From Portulaca oleracea (taxonomy: Eukaryota; Streptophyta; Magnoliopsida; Caryophyllales; Portulacaceae): DNA of 64,000 nt. Where the stretch lies: assembly GCA_029582165.1 (NCBI GenBank), contig CM055876.1, positions 22,161,001-22,225,000 on the forward strand. The letters are read 5' to 3'. The translations under genes and the position numbers were made by a program. Each line of letters begins with the position of its first letter. The stretch's first letter is position 1. The notes beneath the pieces are model-generated. The model did no database searches and was not told the origin of the DNA. It worked only from the letters and a program-made list of their open reading frames with translations. Shown here piece by piece: positions 47,250-59,188 of this stretch.

Positions 47250-48031
47250 GTCACATTGAATTGGAGTGTCCTAACAAGAAAGAAGTGCCTTCGGAAGGGT
47301 ACCAAACACATGATAACAAACCATTTGAGGAGGAAAAGGAAGAGGAAGTTAGCGTTGACATGAAAGGAGAAGAATTGGAGGTTGACGCAAAAGAAGAAGA
47401 AATTGGGATTGACGCATATGAGGAGGAGAAGAAAGAGGAAGAAAAGGTAGAAGAGGAGCATATGGAAAAGTGGCTTGTGACAAAAGAAGCAAGTGTGGCG
47501 TATGAACATCCACAAAGAGAGTGCAAGATCTCTCATTATACCAACAAAGGAGAAGTATGTTCATTGAACCAAGAAAAGGAAAGTTGTGCCTCCTATGGAT
47601 ATATCGGTGTCCTTATGCAAAGGTTAAGCCATGAGAATTTCAATCCAAGAAGTTTAGTAAGTCTTTGCTTTTACAAAATTTGCAAAGATTTATTATATTG
47701 CAAAATTACTTCTATGGATTCCTGTCATACTTTGTTGGAAGGACCAAAGTTGCTAGATAGGAATATCATGCCTCTTGATGCATCTCTACTTCCATCTTAC
47801 ACCACACGGCCTAAGAAGGAAGAAAGCCAACTTGTGTCGATCATGAAGATGGAGTATCGAGGGAATAAAGAATATAAGGATCCTATTCTTATACATTTGG
47901 AGAAGAATGAAATGGGTCCAAGTATCCATCACATTTTGAATCTTCCCACGAAGCATATCTTCCATGAGCATCCAAAAGATATCTACTCAGATCACTTGGT
48001 TGAAAGGCCGAAATTCGAAAGGATGAAATAG
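47216..48031 (+). CDS. Unit 16 ORF B: zinc knuckle and protease remnant
   Basis: Full-length open copy with LSHENF, PSYTT and HEHPKD, shared with unit 17 and unlike units 9-15. ORF D is at 48046-48252. Confidence 0.7.
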   Translation, partial: SPRSCYHCQSLSHIELECPNKKEVPSEGYQTHDNKPFEEEKEEEVSVDMKGEELEVDAKEEEIGIDAYEEEKKEEEKVEEEHMEKWLVTKEASVAYEHPQRECKISHYTNKGEVCSLNQEKESCASYGYIGVLMQRLSHENFNPRSLVSLCFYKICKDLLYCKITSMDSCHTLLEGPKLLDRNIMPLDASLLPSYTTRPKKEESQLVSIMKMEYRGNKEYKDPILIHLEKNEMGPSIHHILNLPTKHIFHEHPKDIYSDHLVERPKFERMK

Positions 48032-48315
48032 CCCAAGTCATCAAAGTGCATTGCTTCATATTAAATGATGAACGCCAAATTGTGGAATTTGAAATTTTGG
48101 AGATACATGGAATTCCTATACCCGTGGTGGAGCATCGAGAAACAAAGTCCAAAAGCGCCATTGGGTTATTTTGGAAGAAGTTGAGGAAGTTTTGTAAGGG
48201 AGTCTATGATGACTTCAAAGAATTTAAAAAGAAAGTTTGTAATTTTTTGTGAAGAACGCAAGTAAGAGAGTTGATGCTAGAAGTTTGAGGACAAACTTTT
48301 TCAATCGGGGGAGTA

Positions 48316-48912
48316 TGATGTATATTTGATGGCCATATACATCAAGGACATCAAGGAAGACATCCAATATGCATCATAGGAGCCTAATACTCGGTTATAT
48401 GGCAAAAGAGCATCATTCACTCAAGTATCCCTTTCGTTTGAATGATTTCAACAAGGGCAGTTTCGTAATTTACTCTATAACTCTAGGTATATGCGTCTGA
48501 TGAGGAAGTCATCCAAAGACATATTGAAGAGCATTGAAAGAGCTTTCCAATGGTTTTTGAATCTTGGAAAACGGACAAGTATTGAAAGAGTTATAGTCTT
48601 TTCTTTCTAGAGTTGTATTTTAGAGTTTTATGATGTAATAAATGTGTAGGATGATGTAAGCCTCAAGGGGCCTAATTTCTTGAATAGTGCACGTCCTAGG
48701 GGGCTTAGGATTACTATAAATACCCCCTTAGGCCTCTTGTAATCTCATTCATTCAATAAATCAAATACAAACACAAGGTGTTGTTTTATCTCTAGCTTTT
48801 GCTAGTATTTCGTTTCTCTTGAGGGAGATTCGATCCTATCTTCTTCTTCTAGCTTAGGGTGGCGTCCTAAGTGGTGATAGGAAGAGATTGAAGCATTCTT
48901 GAAGGTGGTGTG
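48316..48912 (+). repeat. Array LTR 16, 5' part (split by nested gypsy element)
   Basis: It holds the LTR start and TATA box, and breaks 597 bp in at the GTGTG target site. Its remainder is at 61321-61755. Confidence 0.94.
48908..48912. repeat. Target site duplication GTGTG, left copy
   Basis: Identical to 61316-61320. Uninterrupted LTRs have GGTGGTGTGGCTG at this place, so GTGTG occurs once in the empty site. Five bases is the usual gypsy and copia duplication. Confidence 0.92.
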
Positions 48913-49539
48913 TGTAACAACCCACCCTAAACCTATATTGATTACGACCCTAATTACAGTAATTAGCGAAAGTACGCTACTAATTTTTGTCTTTTTATTT
49001 TACCGTATTATTGTTATTTGTTTTATTGTGTGACAGGTCTCGAGCAAGGCGATGGCTAAGTGGGTTGAAATTACACTGCCACGGATTTAAAGTTATACTT
49101 ACTATTATGAGTTCATGAATAATTTTACGATAGGTTATATAGTTTATTTAAGGATTTTCAATTTTACTTTTTTATCGAGGATGGTTATTTTAAGTGCAAT
49201 TCCGTTACTGTTACGATTTATTTTATCCAACCTTTCTAAGCACATTTTACTGTCCAACTCACTGTTTAAATTTTTACCGATTTATTCCCAAGTGGTTCTT
49301 GTTTATCGTATACTAAATTATTTTATCGGGTTTATGTTCATTATTTGCAATTGGTCAATATCAATTAGTTTGCCTAGCTAACTTTATTTATATGATTGTT
49401 TTTAGTTTAATTACTAATTAATTGATAAGGTTAATTAAAGGGAACATTTGTTTTATAAGGGGGATTAGGAGCCTTTTATTTCATTTATCAAAATCAGATT
49501 TTGAAAGCTCCACATCTTGTTCTCCCTTCTCCAACGCAG

Positions 49540-49625
49540 CCCCCAGCCAACACCCCCCCTGCGTTTTCCGGCCAAACTCCAAATGGCGACCCCACCGCCA
49601 CGAGCACTCCTCCCACCTCTCTCTT
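49540..49625 (+). other. C-rich tract in gypsy 5' LTR
   Basis: A C-rich stretch in otherwise AT-rich DNA. Open frames through it (49422-49700 and 49517-49762) are Pro/Ser-rich, have no recognisable domain, and match the 3' LTR copy at 58389-58739 only loosely, so I do not call a gene. Confidence 0.6.
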
Positions 49626-50211
49626 GTTTTCTCCCTCAATTTCTTCTCCAAATGGTATATTACTCAAACCCTAACTCAATTCTTTTATTTCCTAATCTGA
49701 TTTCACTTTCAAATTATGTTATTCATGATGTTTTCCATCACTTTTATGAGTTTAAAGCATGAATTTATATTGTGGATGGACTAGGGTTTGAATTTGAGTT
49801 GTATTATGTGAGTTTGGGGTTGATTTCAAGTGTTTAAGTGTTGTATTGTTGTTGAATGTTTGAAATAGTTTTTGCATGTGAGTTTTAAGGTCTTGATTGA
49901 GCAAGATTAATTGTTTAACTTCTAGAAAATTGATGGAGGATAGCTAATTTGAAGTTTAATTGAGTTTTATTGCAAATTAGTGGTAAGAAGATACATGCAT
50001 ATTGGTTTTGAATGCCTGTGAATGTTCTGTCTGGAAACAGAAAAATACAGAGGACTAAAAGTATGAGTTTAGCCCAGATTTTTACTGGAAAAGATAGCTT
50101 AAGTCATGGTTTAACTATGGGCTTTGGAATTTCGAGAGTCCGATATGTGTAGCTCGAGTTATGAGCAAAACCGTGAAGGGGTGTAATTTGTATACGAATC
50201 TGAGTCAGTGG

Positions 50212-50580
50212 CTTGAGGACAATTTTTCGTCCATTTAGAGATTTTATTGGTTCCAGTGGTGAACATAAACGTTTTAGATTACACTTTGAGCTTTCCGAAA
50301 AGGTATATTATGCGCCCATACGATATCAGGATTAAGAGATATGGGGTTTTCATTAAGGTGTTACAAACTGAGTTCTGCCCAGAAAACTTAGATGTGTATC
50401 TGACTTGAGGGCCATTTTTCGTCCCTTTGGAGAACTTATTGGTTCTAGTGATGAACATAAGAGTTTTAGGTCACTTCGCAAGCTTTCCGAAAATGTATGG
50501 CATGCGTTCACCGGATGTCGGGAGTGCAAGATATAGGGTCGGGGCTGAAGATTGTCAATTAAGTTTCTGCCCAGAAATTT
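50212..50580 (+). repeat. Two diverged tandem subrepeats in gypsy 5' LTR
   Basis: Two similar stretches about 192 bp apart each read CTTGAGG, then TTTTTCGTCC, ATTGGTTC, GTGAACATAA or ATGAACATAA, CTTTCCGAAAA and TTCTGCCCAGAAA. The 3' LTR has the same pair starting near 59189 and 59381. Confidence 0.7.
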
Positions 50581-52106
50581 CTATAGTAAATTGGGATTTT
50601 GTGAACCAATTTCAATCGTTCAAGAGATTCTATTGGTTTAGAGACTCTTGGGTCAACATGAGGATGTTCAAGAGGTGTTTTCTAAGTTGAAAGTACTATC
50701 TTTTAAAGGTTAGTGTTATTTATCAAAGTTATATTCTTTTAGCTAAGATCGAGAGTTAAGTTATACCATGGAAATCATTGCTAAGTGGAGTTTGGAGTGT
50801 TTCATTGCTATAAAGGTTTTTTTGAATCATGATAACCCCAGGATATATTCCTTCTTTAATGCATAGTTCCAATTCACCGTTCAAACATTCCCAAAAGTCG
50901 TCGATTCATCATTATAAATTCTTCTTCGTCGCTTGACGATATATCCGAAAAATCAAGAACTCTCAATTCCCATTATAGTTTTTCATTGACTTAATTTTTC
51001 TCATTCTTTCATTATGGCTTCTTTGAATCATTCTATAAGTTATAGGCCATTCATCGGTTATTTTCAAGTCCTTTACGAGTTTCGTATCAAAAGATCAAAC
51101 CGAAAGTTTTAGTTCCACTTTATAGCTTCTGTTTCTGTCCGGGCTATTTTTCAAGCCCTTCCCTTCATTTTTTTTGGACCTCGTTTCTGTTGACAAAGTT
51201 GTAGAGCTTAATTTTCCCTATCCCGGGAAGTACTCATTTACCGAAATCCGAGTTTTCTAGTTCGAGATATCATCAAAACAGTGAATTGTCAAAATCTGGA
51301 AATTGTTTTTGCTAACCCCTTCAAAGTTGTCCGGTTTCAAGTACTTGACCTTTGGCTTTTATATTTGCAAGGACTTTATAAAAACTCTCAACTTCCTACA
51401 CTTTTGTATTGTTCCCTAAATCACCCAAGCCGTCCCGAGCCCGAGGCACGCCACCAAGCAACTCTACCTTTCAAGGTACGCAAATTGTCCAACTTTTGTA
51501 TCTATTTAAAGTCAAGTACAGTTTTATTGCATAGATACATTCTAATGATTTTATTGTTTTACAAGTGGTCCCGACACTTAATTCTACAGTAGCTAGAGTG
51601 AAATCTAGCATTATTTTACAGGCTCCTATTGGAGTAATCTTGACCTGGCCAGTGTCGACTGCCTAGCAGTCACCCAATCCAAACTTCCGGTCGGTTTGGG
51701 CATGCGCGTGTGTGAGGTGCTTCGGCATCGATCGTAAGGGATACCACGTCTTACTATATGAACTATTTTTCAATGTTAAGCACATCATATGCATAGAATT
51801 CCTAAAGTTTAAAGACTCCAATGGTTTAGCATGCTTTATTTCCCCTTCCCTGTTTTCAAAATGAATTTAAATGCCGGCACTTAAACCGTTTTCGAACGGT
51901 TTGACGTGTTGGAGGTTTACGTACTGAGTGTTTCCCCACTCATTTTTGCGTATGTTTTCAATGTTTTGTTTTAGGCGGTCCGAGCTCACAAAGTAATGAC
52001 AAGGATAAGCAGAGGTTGATCTTCCATGTGCAAGATAGTCTTACAGGGCGGATTTGGCCAACCTCGGTGGTCATCATGGTTCCAACGATCGACTTATTTT
52101 GGAAGA

Positions 52107-52247
<141 letters not shown>

Positions 52248-52455
52248 ATGTTGAGGGTTGTATAAAGTTTAATGTCTATGTTTGGTGTTTGTCCATGTAT
52301 GGGTTTAAGTGTAGTGTTTATTTGGTGGTTCGTATGCCTTGTCCCGTGTGGGGACGGCGGTAATGCCTCAATACTTGCATTTCCGCTGCGCTAATCACAG
52401 GTTATGGCAGGTTTAATGATAATCTTGTGGTTAAGGGTGTCAAGCGTTCTGATTG

Positions 52456-52467
52456 TGGTATCAGAGC
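52456..52467 (+). other. Gypsy primer binding site, initiator tRNA-Met
   Basis: TGGTATCAGAGC directly downstream of the 5' LTR, the same primer as the array element uses. Confidence 0.92.
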
Positions 52468-55400
52468 GGAGTTATAAGAAGAACTTGAGGATTTAGAGTT
52501 TCATGGGAAATTGTGATACGGATTGGAGTAAAATGGATGAGATGTGTGATATATGTGGGATATATGTACCTTTATGTATTGAGATTGGGGATTATGTAAA
52601 ATGTATTGGGATGGATGTTGAGCATGAAGCTCCAAATGATTATATGAAGTGTAATTGATTTCTTGCAGGCATGAAGCTATGTAAAATTTTTGGGATAGTC
52701 CAATTTACAGAGGAAGTACTGCCGAAATTTCCCCAGAATTTAGAAGGTTTAGTAGCGAATTTAAGAAAGTCTTAGTGCGAATTGGGAATAACTTAAAAGT
52801 TTGGTACATGTGGAGCATGCCATGTGCGTAAGTGTCTTTGGAAGATGCGGAGCTCATTGAATTAGTCCTTAAAGGAGACTTTAGTTATGCAAATAAGAAC
52901 TTACAATTCCAATTCCAAGTGGGATTGATGTAGAGCAAGGGAAGTGTTAAGTGTCTTACCAAGGTGTATAGTGAAATGTTTAAAGGTGTTTATATGATAT
53001 AGATGATCAATATGATCCAAGAATAGTAAGCAAAGTCACATGGATCTTAAGAGGGAACAAGAGTTTCCTTGGTATCACATGAAGTTCAAGTGGTTGAGTC
53101 TCGGACCCTGCCTTGTTTTCTTTTATTGATTTTAACGAGTTCTTATTTGCCAAGTTATTAAAACTTCGTATTTATGTTACATATATGTAATTTAGAGGGA
53201 ACACAGTGGGACCCTTTTCCCAACCCAGTTGCAATGTTTATGGAGCTCAAGATCAATATTCAAGACCTCAAGATGTTGCAAGATGTTTTAACGCTCTTTG
53301 TACAAGCTAACCCTGAATCGGAAAACCACGGCGATAGAGGTCGAGCATGTTGTTTATTGGCCACTCTCCCCCCCCCCCCCCACGAGAGTCCGTGGGATGA
53401 TATTGGTAACCACTATCGTCAAAGCACTCTTTCGAGGAGAACCCGGCTGACATGATTAATGTCTCAATTATGACTGACTTGGTAACTGACGAGTTGATAG
53501 GACATAGATACTGGCGAGGATTAATATAAAATACGGTTGAGAATCGTAGAAGGCCTTAGTAAGCTAAGGCAAAACCCATAAATGCAATACCCCGATCAAG
53601 AAAGGAAAAGTGCAACACTCCTGACCGGCGGTGACTCTCTTATTTATTCACCCACGCATAGAATTTCCAAAGTAGTTAGCACGACTTCTTGCTATACGCG
53701 TAACCAGGATGTACACGAAGAAAGACCCCGAATGTAGGAGCATGGCTTCGACCGTTATCATCTTCGAGTTGTCACCTCCAAAGTGTACGGATGTCTAGGG
53801 TATTCCCGAGGAGGGGATGCCATACCCTTTTAAGGACCCTTTTTGGGACCTCCAACTTCTCCTCTATCTGTCATATGCTCTTGATTATGTAAAGGCGGTA
53901 CAAGTCGACTCGGATGTAGTGGGTGTCAAGTTGATTGCGCCCAGGAGGAAATAAAGCTATAAATGGGTCAAGAGTGACCCAAGATCTAAAGGAAGCCGTG
54001 ACTCGGTCGATGAAGACTACACCTCTGTTTAGAATGGTCGGGATAAAAAGCACGGATAGGTTTTATGTGGACAAGGAAGTAATAATGTGGATGTAATCGG
54101 TTATGTATGGCCTTCATGGGACTCGTAAATGTTAGTGTGTGATGGAGAGCAAAGGATTATACTGACAGTCGTTCCATGCTTTAAATGCTGCCAAACAAAT
54201 TCTTGGAATGAAGGAAAATAGGTCGAATTCTAATAATATGCAAAGGAAAAGTAAGCATGTGTAGTGGTCTTAAAAATAGGACATTGGATCCAACAAGAAG
54301 TATGCGCCTCTTTGGGTCGTTTTAGTATCAGAAGTAGGTATCTACATGTGTATATGACCCCCGATCAGTGAATCATCAAGTGATAATGCTCCCGAGAGTT
54401 AAGAGCAGCTATTAAATCCCAGAGAATCGGAAGAACATGTAAATGGATAGTGGGCCACGTTGCCTTGACCAAGTTTGGGAGGCGATACTTCAAGGTATCA
54501 AGAGAACATACCAGTTTCGGTAACTCAGGTCTGGGCGTAATTCTGTAGAGACACACCTGAAGTGATAAGGAGAAGAAGTGCTCTATACTTATCTGAATTG
54601 TTCAGATGACTTGAAGAGTCTAATAATGGTAGTCAATAAGATAAACAAGAGTCATATGAACACAACACCCTCAACGAGGGCATTGGTGCGAGTACAAGGA
54701 TGTCGACTTTGGTTATGGAGTTGACAATAGTCCTTTCTAATCCGGTGTAAGGAACAACGTTAGAGGAGAAACAAAAAGGGGAAACAATAGGATCATGATG
54801 GAATTAGGAGATTAATATGGGATTGGAGGTTTATGACTAAGGACGAGGATTTTAAATTGGAAGAATAAACCTATGGCATATTGGGTTTTATAGAAACATC
54901 CGACGGGATTGTGAGGTTTTAGAAGTTTCAATCCCTTCCACTCATATGTATATATCAAAATCACATAGCCTTTTCTTTTAATGGGCAACCAATGTGAGGT
55001 TCAACCTTCCTTTGTATAGCTAACATACGTCTAGTTCATCATTTGAATCAAACCGTATCTCCCAATCATATTGTACTTCCTTCAATTTAACTCATCTTTA
55101 TCATCGCAAGATTGCTTTCAGCTTTGTCAATTTTAATCATTGCTAATTTTCAAGAACTCCTAGGAGAGTTTATAACTGTTACCGTCCAACCATTTCGGTT
55201 TATTAGTGTTATGTCCACACCTTTTTGGCACCGCTCTCTTTTCTCAACATCATTTTGGGGCAAGAGCCTTTCTTCAACAGCTACCCATTCACTCATCCAG
55301 TGGTGGCAGACTACATCTATTTGCAATGTTTTCTATTTGGTCATCTTTTTCTCTTTTCCGCAGTAGTCATTATACTCGGTAAGTGATTACTGTTTATATC

Positions 55401-55680
55401 CAAGTTTTGGCTTAACAACAAGTTGCTATTCGATCGTTATCAACAATTTATACTTTGTACACTTCAAGTAGCTATTGTCAGTCATTCATGCGTTTCTGAT
55501 ATTGATTTTCCTAGTTCCGGAATCTTGACGTACTTACCGAGATCTTTCTCTTCCTATCAAATGCAGTTCAGTGTCTCAAATGAATTTTCAGTGTCTCAAA
55601 TGAATTTCCTTATTCATAGCATTATTACAATTCTTATGGTCCCTATCAATTACTTTATTCCTTGTTAGCTACCCGTATGG
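52468..55680 (+). other. Unassigned 5' interior of gypsy element
   Basis: Gag, protease and most of reverse transcriptase should lie here, but I recognise none of them in any frame. Open frames are short (largest 93 codons, 53174-53455). There is a C14 run at 53368-53381. It may be decayed beyond recognition, or replaced by unrelated sequence. Confidence 0.6.
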
Positions 55681-56215
55681 CAAGGTATGGTCGAATATTA
55701 TGGGAAGTTCGTTTCGAACTTTTATAACATAGCTTGTCCTTTGACCTACTGTCACGACGTCAACCCAGTTTGAATGGACCGACAAAGTGCGAAGGAGTTT
55801 TCCAAACGCCTAAAGAGAAGTTTACGACCGACCTAGTTATCCTGTCTCGAGAAGGAAAGGAGTATGCCATGTATAGTTGTGTGGCTCATCAGAGGCTGGG
55901 GTGTGTGCTAGTGCAGAATGATAAAGTGATAGCGTATGCTTCACGACGATTAAGGCCATATGAAAAGATTTTCCCAACACATGATTTAGGGCTAGCGACA
56001 GTAGTTTTGCCCAAGGTTTTGGCCACATTGTCTCTATGGAATTCCTACTACTATCCTTACGAATCATAGGGACCTCAAGTTACTTATTCACTCAAAGAGA
56101 GTTGAAGTTAAGGTAGTGAAGGTGGATAGAACTTATCAAAGATCACGATCTGGATACCCAATACAATCCAGGGAAAGCAAGCTCGGTGGCGGAGGCCCTG
56201 AGCAAAAAGACTCAG
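55681..56215 (+). pseudogene. RT tail and RNase H remnant
   Basis: It begins with a reading like the end of gypsy RT (YYGKFVSNF), has a stop near the Glu-Trp-Thr-Asp site, then RNase H motifs [19 protein letters not shown] (from 55896) and THDLGLA. After a frameshift it reads TNHRDLK and ends with VAEALSKK (near 56183), the usual RNase H-integrase border. By comparison with family motifs, all three expected acidic residues are changed (Asp to Cys, Glu to Gly, Asp to Asn), so it is inactive. Confidence 0.82.
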
Positions 56216-56505
56216 CACGGGACCTCAACTCCCCTCGAAATTCATTCAAGGATATGGCGGGGGTGGAACAAAGCGAATATCAAGTTAATAAAGCATGGGA
56301 ACACAGCCAAGAGACCGGCTACTCTAACCCTTCAACCGTCCATCATTGATGGAATCAAGGTGAACAAATGAATGACCCTTATTTCAAAAAGAATGGTGAA
56401 TAAACTAGCCACAAAAGGGATCCCTGGATTTTTAGTCCACGAGAATGGGACTTTAAGGGTTCAGGATGGGTTATGTGTACCCAACAGGGGGAAAATCTAA
56501 CACTT

Positions 56506-57660
56506 AAACTTCTGGGAGAGGACCACATTTCATCTTGCTTGGTACGTCCAAGAGGTACAGAAATGTATAGGGATGTAAGAGAGCACTTTTGGGTGGCCTA
56601 ACATAAAGGAGAACATAGCTAGTTATGCAGATAAATGCTTAACATGCCAAAAGGTCAAGACAGAACATCAACGACCATCAGGCAAATTAAGACCTTTGGA
56701 AATTCACACGTGAAAATGGGAATCAACTCCTATGAACTTTATTATGGAATCACCCCTCACAGTTTCCAGGAGAAATGCCATTTGAGTAATTGTGGATCGC
56801 CTAACTAAGTCAGCACATTTCATTCCTATTCATTAAGGATGGAAGGTAGATAAGTTGGCAGACATCTACGCCTAAGAGACCGTTAGATTGCGTGGAATAC
56901 CAAAGAGTATAGTATCCGATCGAGATACAAGGTTTCAATCGCGATTTTAAAGCGCATTACAAAGAGATTTCGGTACAAACTTCATTCAGTAGCTCCTATC
57001 ATCCGGAGAACGATGAACAAGACTGAGAGAGTAAATCAAGACGTAGAAGATATGATATATTCCATGCTTGCACCCTAGATTTTCAAGGAAGTTGTGATAA
57101 ATTCCTCCCACTTGTAGAGCTTTCTTACGTTAATAGCTATCAGACTACTATTCAAATGGCTCTTTTTTTGGAAGCCGTTATGGAAGGAAGTGTCGAACCC
57201 CGTTGTGTTGGGGAGAGCTAGATGAAGCATTAATCATAGGTCCGGATCTAATTCAGGACACCACGGATAAGAATCATTCAAAGAACATATTAAGACCGCA
57301 GAGTAGACAAAAGGGGTCAGGCTGATCGTAGGCGTGTCGCTCAACTTCCAAGTTGGAGGTTGCATTTCTCTTAAAAGTTTCTCCAACTAAAGGAGTTCGG
57401 AGGTCTAATGTCGGGGGAAAGTTAAGCTTATGCTATATCGGACCTTTTCCGTTGCACAGAAGTTAAATCCAGTAGCATATCGTTTAGATTTACCCTCCAA
57501 CCTAGGGCAATTACATGATGTTTTCCACGTCTCGTCCCAACGAAAGTATGTGTCAGATCCGACGTATGTTTTAGAAGAGGAACCACCTCTGCAGTCGGAA
57601 AATCTCACCACTGACAACAACAACTGCTCCGAATACCAGATCATAGAATCAAATGTTTAC
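56506..57660 (+). pseudogene. Integrase remnant
   Basis: Fragments in several frames follow integrase order. YRDVREHFW is followed by the zinc-site CLTC (56636-56647), then MNFI where the first catalytic Asp is expected (Asp to Asn), VDRLTKSAHFIPIH, IPKSIVSDRDTRF with the second Asp kept, a frameshifted YHPE...ERVN segment, and the C-terminal VAYRLDLPSN and FHVSSQRKYVSDP (open frame 57430-57666). Many stops interrupt it. Confidence 0.85.
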
Positions 57661-57775
57661 GCTTGAAAGAAATTACCATAGTCAAAGTACTTTGGGCAAA
57701 GCAAAACACCTCGGAAGCCTCTTAGGAAACCAAGGAAGATATAAAGCAAAGAAATTCGCACCTCTTTTAAAGTAT
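57661..57775 (+). pseudogene. Polyprotein C-terminal tail, chromodomain-like remnant
   Basis: One frame reads IVKVLWAKQNTSEAS, then a stop where Trp is expected, then ETKEDIKQRNSHLF. This resembles the tail after the integrase C-terminal domain in Tekay/Del elements. Confidence 0.55.
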
Positions 57776-57800
57776 TTCGTTCTCAGTTATTCTAACAGCA

Positions 57801-57818
57801 AGTTTCGGGGACGAAACT
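57801..57818. other. Perfect inverted repeat before the polypurine tract
   Basis: AGTTTCG and CGAAACT, seven bases each, flank a GGGA loop nine bases upstream of the polypurine tract. It may be only a coding fossil, or may help define the plus-strand priming region. Confidence 0.6.
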
Positions 57819-57826
57819 TTTTTTTT

Positions 57827-57838
57827 AGGGGGGGAGGA
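57827..57838 (+). other. Gypsy polypurine tract
   Basis: The pure purine run agggggggagga follows a run of T and ends exactly at the 3' LTR. Confidence 0.9.
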
Positions 57839-59188
57839 TGTAACAACCCACCCTAAACCTATATTGATTACGACCCTAATTACAGTAATTAGCGAAAGTA
57901 CGCTACTAATTTTTGTCTTTTTATTTTACCGTATTATTGTTATTTATTTTATTGTGTGACAGGTCTCGAGCAAGGCGATGGCTAAGTGGGTTGAAATTAC
58001 ACTGCCACGGATTTAAAGTTATACTTATTATTATGAGTTCATGAATAATTTTACGATAGGTTATATAGTTTATTTAAGGATTTTCAATTTTACGTTTTTA
58101 TCGAGGAAGGTTATTTTAAGTGCAATTCAGTTACTGTTACGATTTATTTTATCCAACCTTTCTAAGCATATTTTACTGTCCAACTCACTGTTTAAAGTGT
58201 CCTACCAATTTATTTTATGAGGAGTAATGTTAGTAAATTTTTACCGATTTATTCCCAAGTGGTTCTTGTTTATCGTATACTAAATTATTTTATCGGGTTT
58301 ATGTTCATTATTTGCAATTGGTCAATATCAATTAATTTGCCTAGCTAACTTTATTTATATGATTGCTTTTAGTTTAATTACTAATTAATTGATAAGGTTA
58401 ATTAAAGGGAACATTTGTTTTATAAGGGGGAATAGGAGCCTTTTATTTCATTTATCAAAATCAGATTTTGAAAGCTCCACATCTTGTTCTCCCTTCCTTC
58501 TCCACGCAGCCCCCAGCCAACACCCCCCCTGCGTTTTCCGGCCAAACTCCGGCAGCCGGCGACCCCCACCGGCCGGCCGAGCACTCCTCCCACCTCTCTC
58601 TTGTTTTCTCCCTCAATTTCTTCTCCAAATGGTATATTACTCAAACCCTAACTCAATTCTTTTATTTCCTAATCTGATTTCACTTTCAAATTATGTTATT
58701 CATGATGTTTTCCATCACTTTTATGAGTTTAAAGCATGAATTTATATTGTGGATGGATTAGGGTTTGAATTTGAGTTGTATTATGTGAGTTTGGGGTTGA
58801 TTTCAAGTGTTTAAGTGTTGTATTGTTGTTGAATGTTTGAAATAGTTTTTGCATGTGAGTTTTAAGGTCTTGATTGAGCAAGAGTAATTGTTTAACTTCT
58901 GGAAAATTGATGGAGGATAGCTAATTTGAAGTTTAATTGAGTTTTATTGCAAATTAGTGGTAAGAAGATACATGCATATTGGTTTTGAATGCCTGTGAAT
59001 GTTCTGTCTGGAAACAGAAAAATACAGAGGACTAAAAGTATGAGTTTAGCCCAGATTTTTACTGGAAAAGATAGCTTAAGTCATGGTTTAACTATGGGCT
59101 TTGGAATTTCGAGAGTCCGATATGTGTAGCTCGAGTTATGAGCAAAACCGTGAAGGGGTGTAATTTGTATACGAATCTGAGTCAGTGG

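Larger units (their letters stand above)
1..48912 (+). mobile_element. Tandem array of a gag-only LTR retrotransposon (left part, units 1-16)
   Basis: Sixteen internal domains alternate with single shared LTRs with a period near 3.07 kb, all on the plus strand. Every junction has the same order: purine tract, TG...CA LTR, tRNA-Met primer site, gag-like ORFs. No unit has its own pair of LTRs or a visible target duplication, so these are not independent insertions. LTR-internal-LTR chains are known to arise by exchange between LTRs of tandem or homologous copies; that origin is inferred here. Only gag and a protease remnant are encoded, so movement would have needed enzymes from another element. 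Both ends run off the window, so total array size is unknown. Confidence 0.93.

Noticed and set aside
1..48912. CRISPR-like or ordinary short tandem repeat array
   Set aside because: Period is 3 kb, units carry LTR signals and gag-like frames, and there are no spacers.
49422..49762. Pro/Ser-rich frames in the gypsy LTR as captured genes
   Set aside because: The frames are not conserved between the two LTRs and end in low-complexity sequence.
53174..53455. 93-codon frame in the gypsy interior as a host gene fragment
   Set aside because: No recognisable domain, an unconvincing start and a C14 run inside.
54365..54556. Minus-strand frames within the gypsy interior
   Set aside because: Short, no domain, and opposite to the element's orientation.
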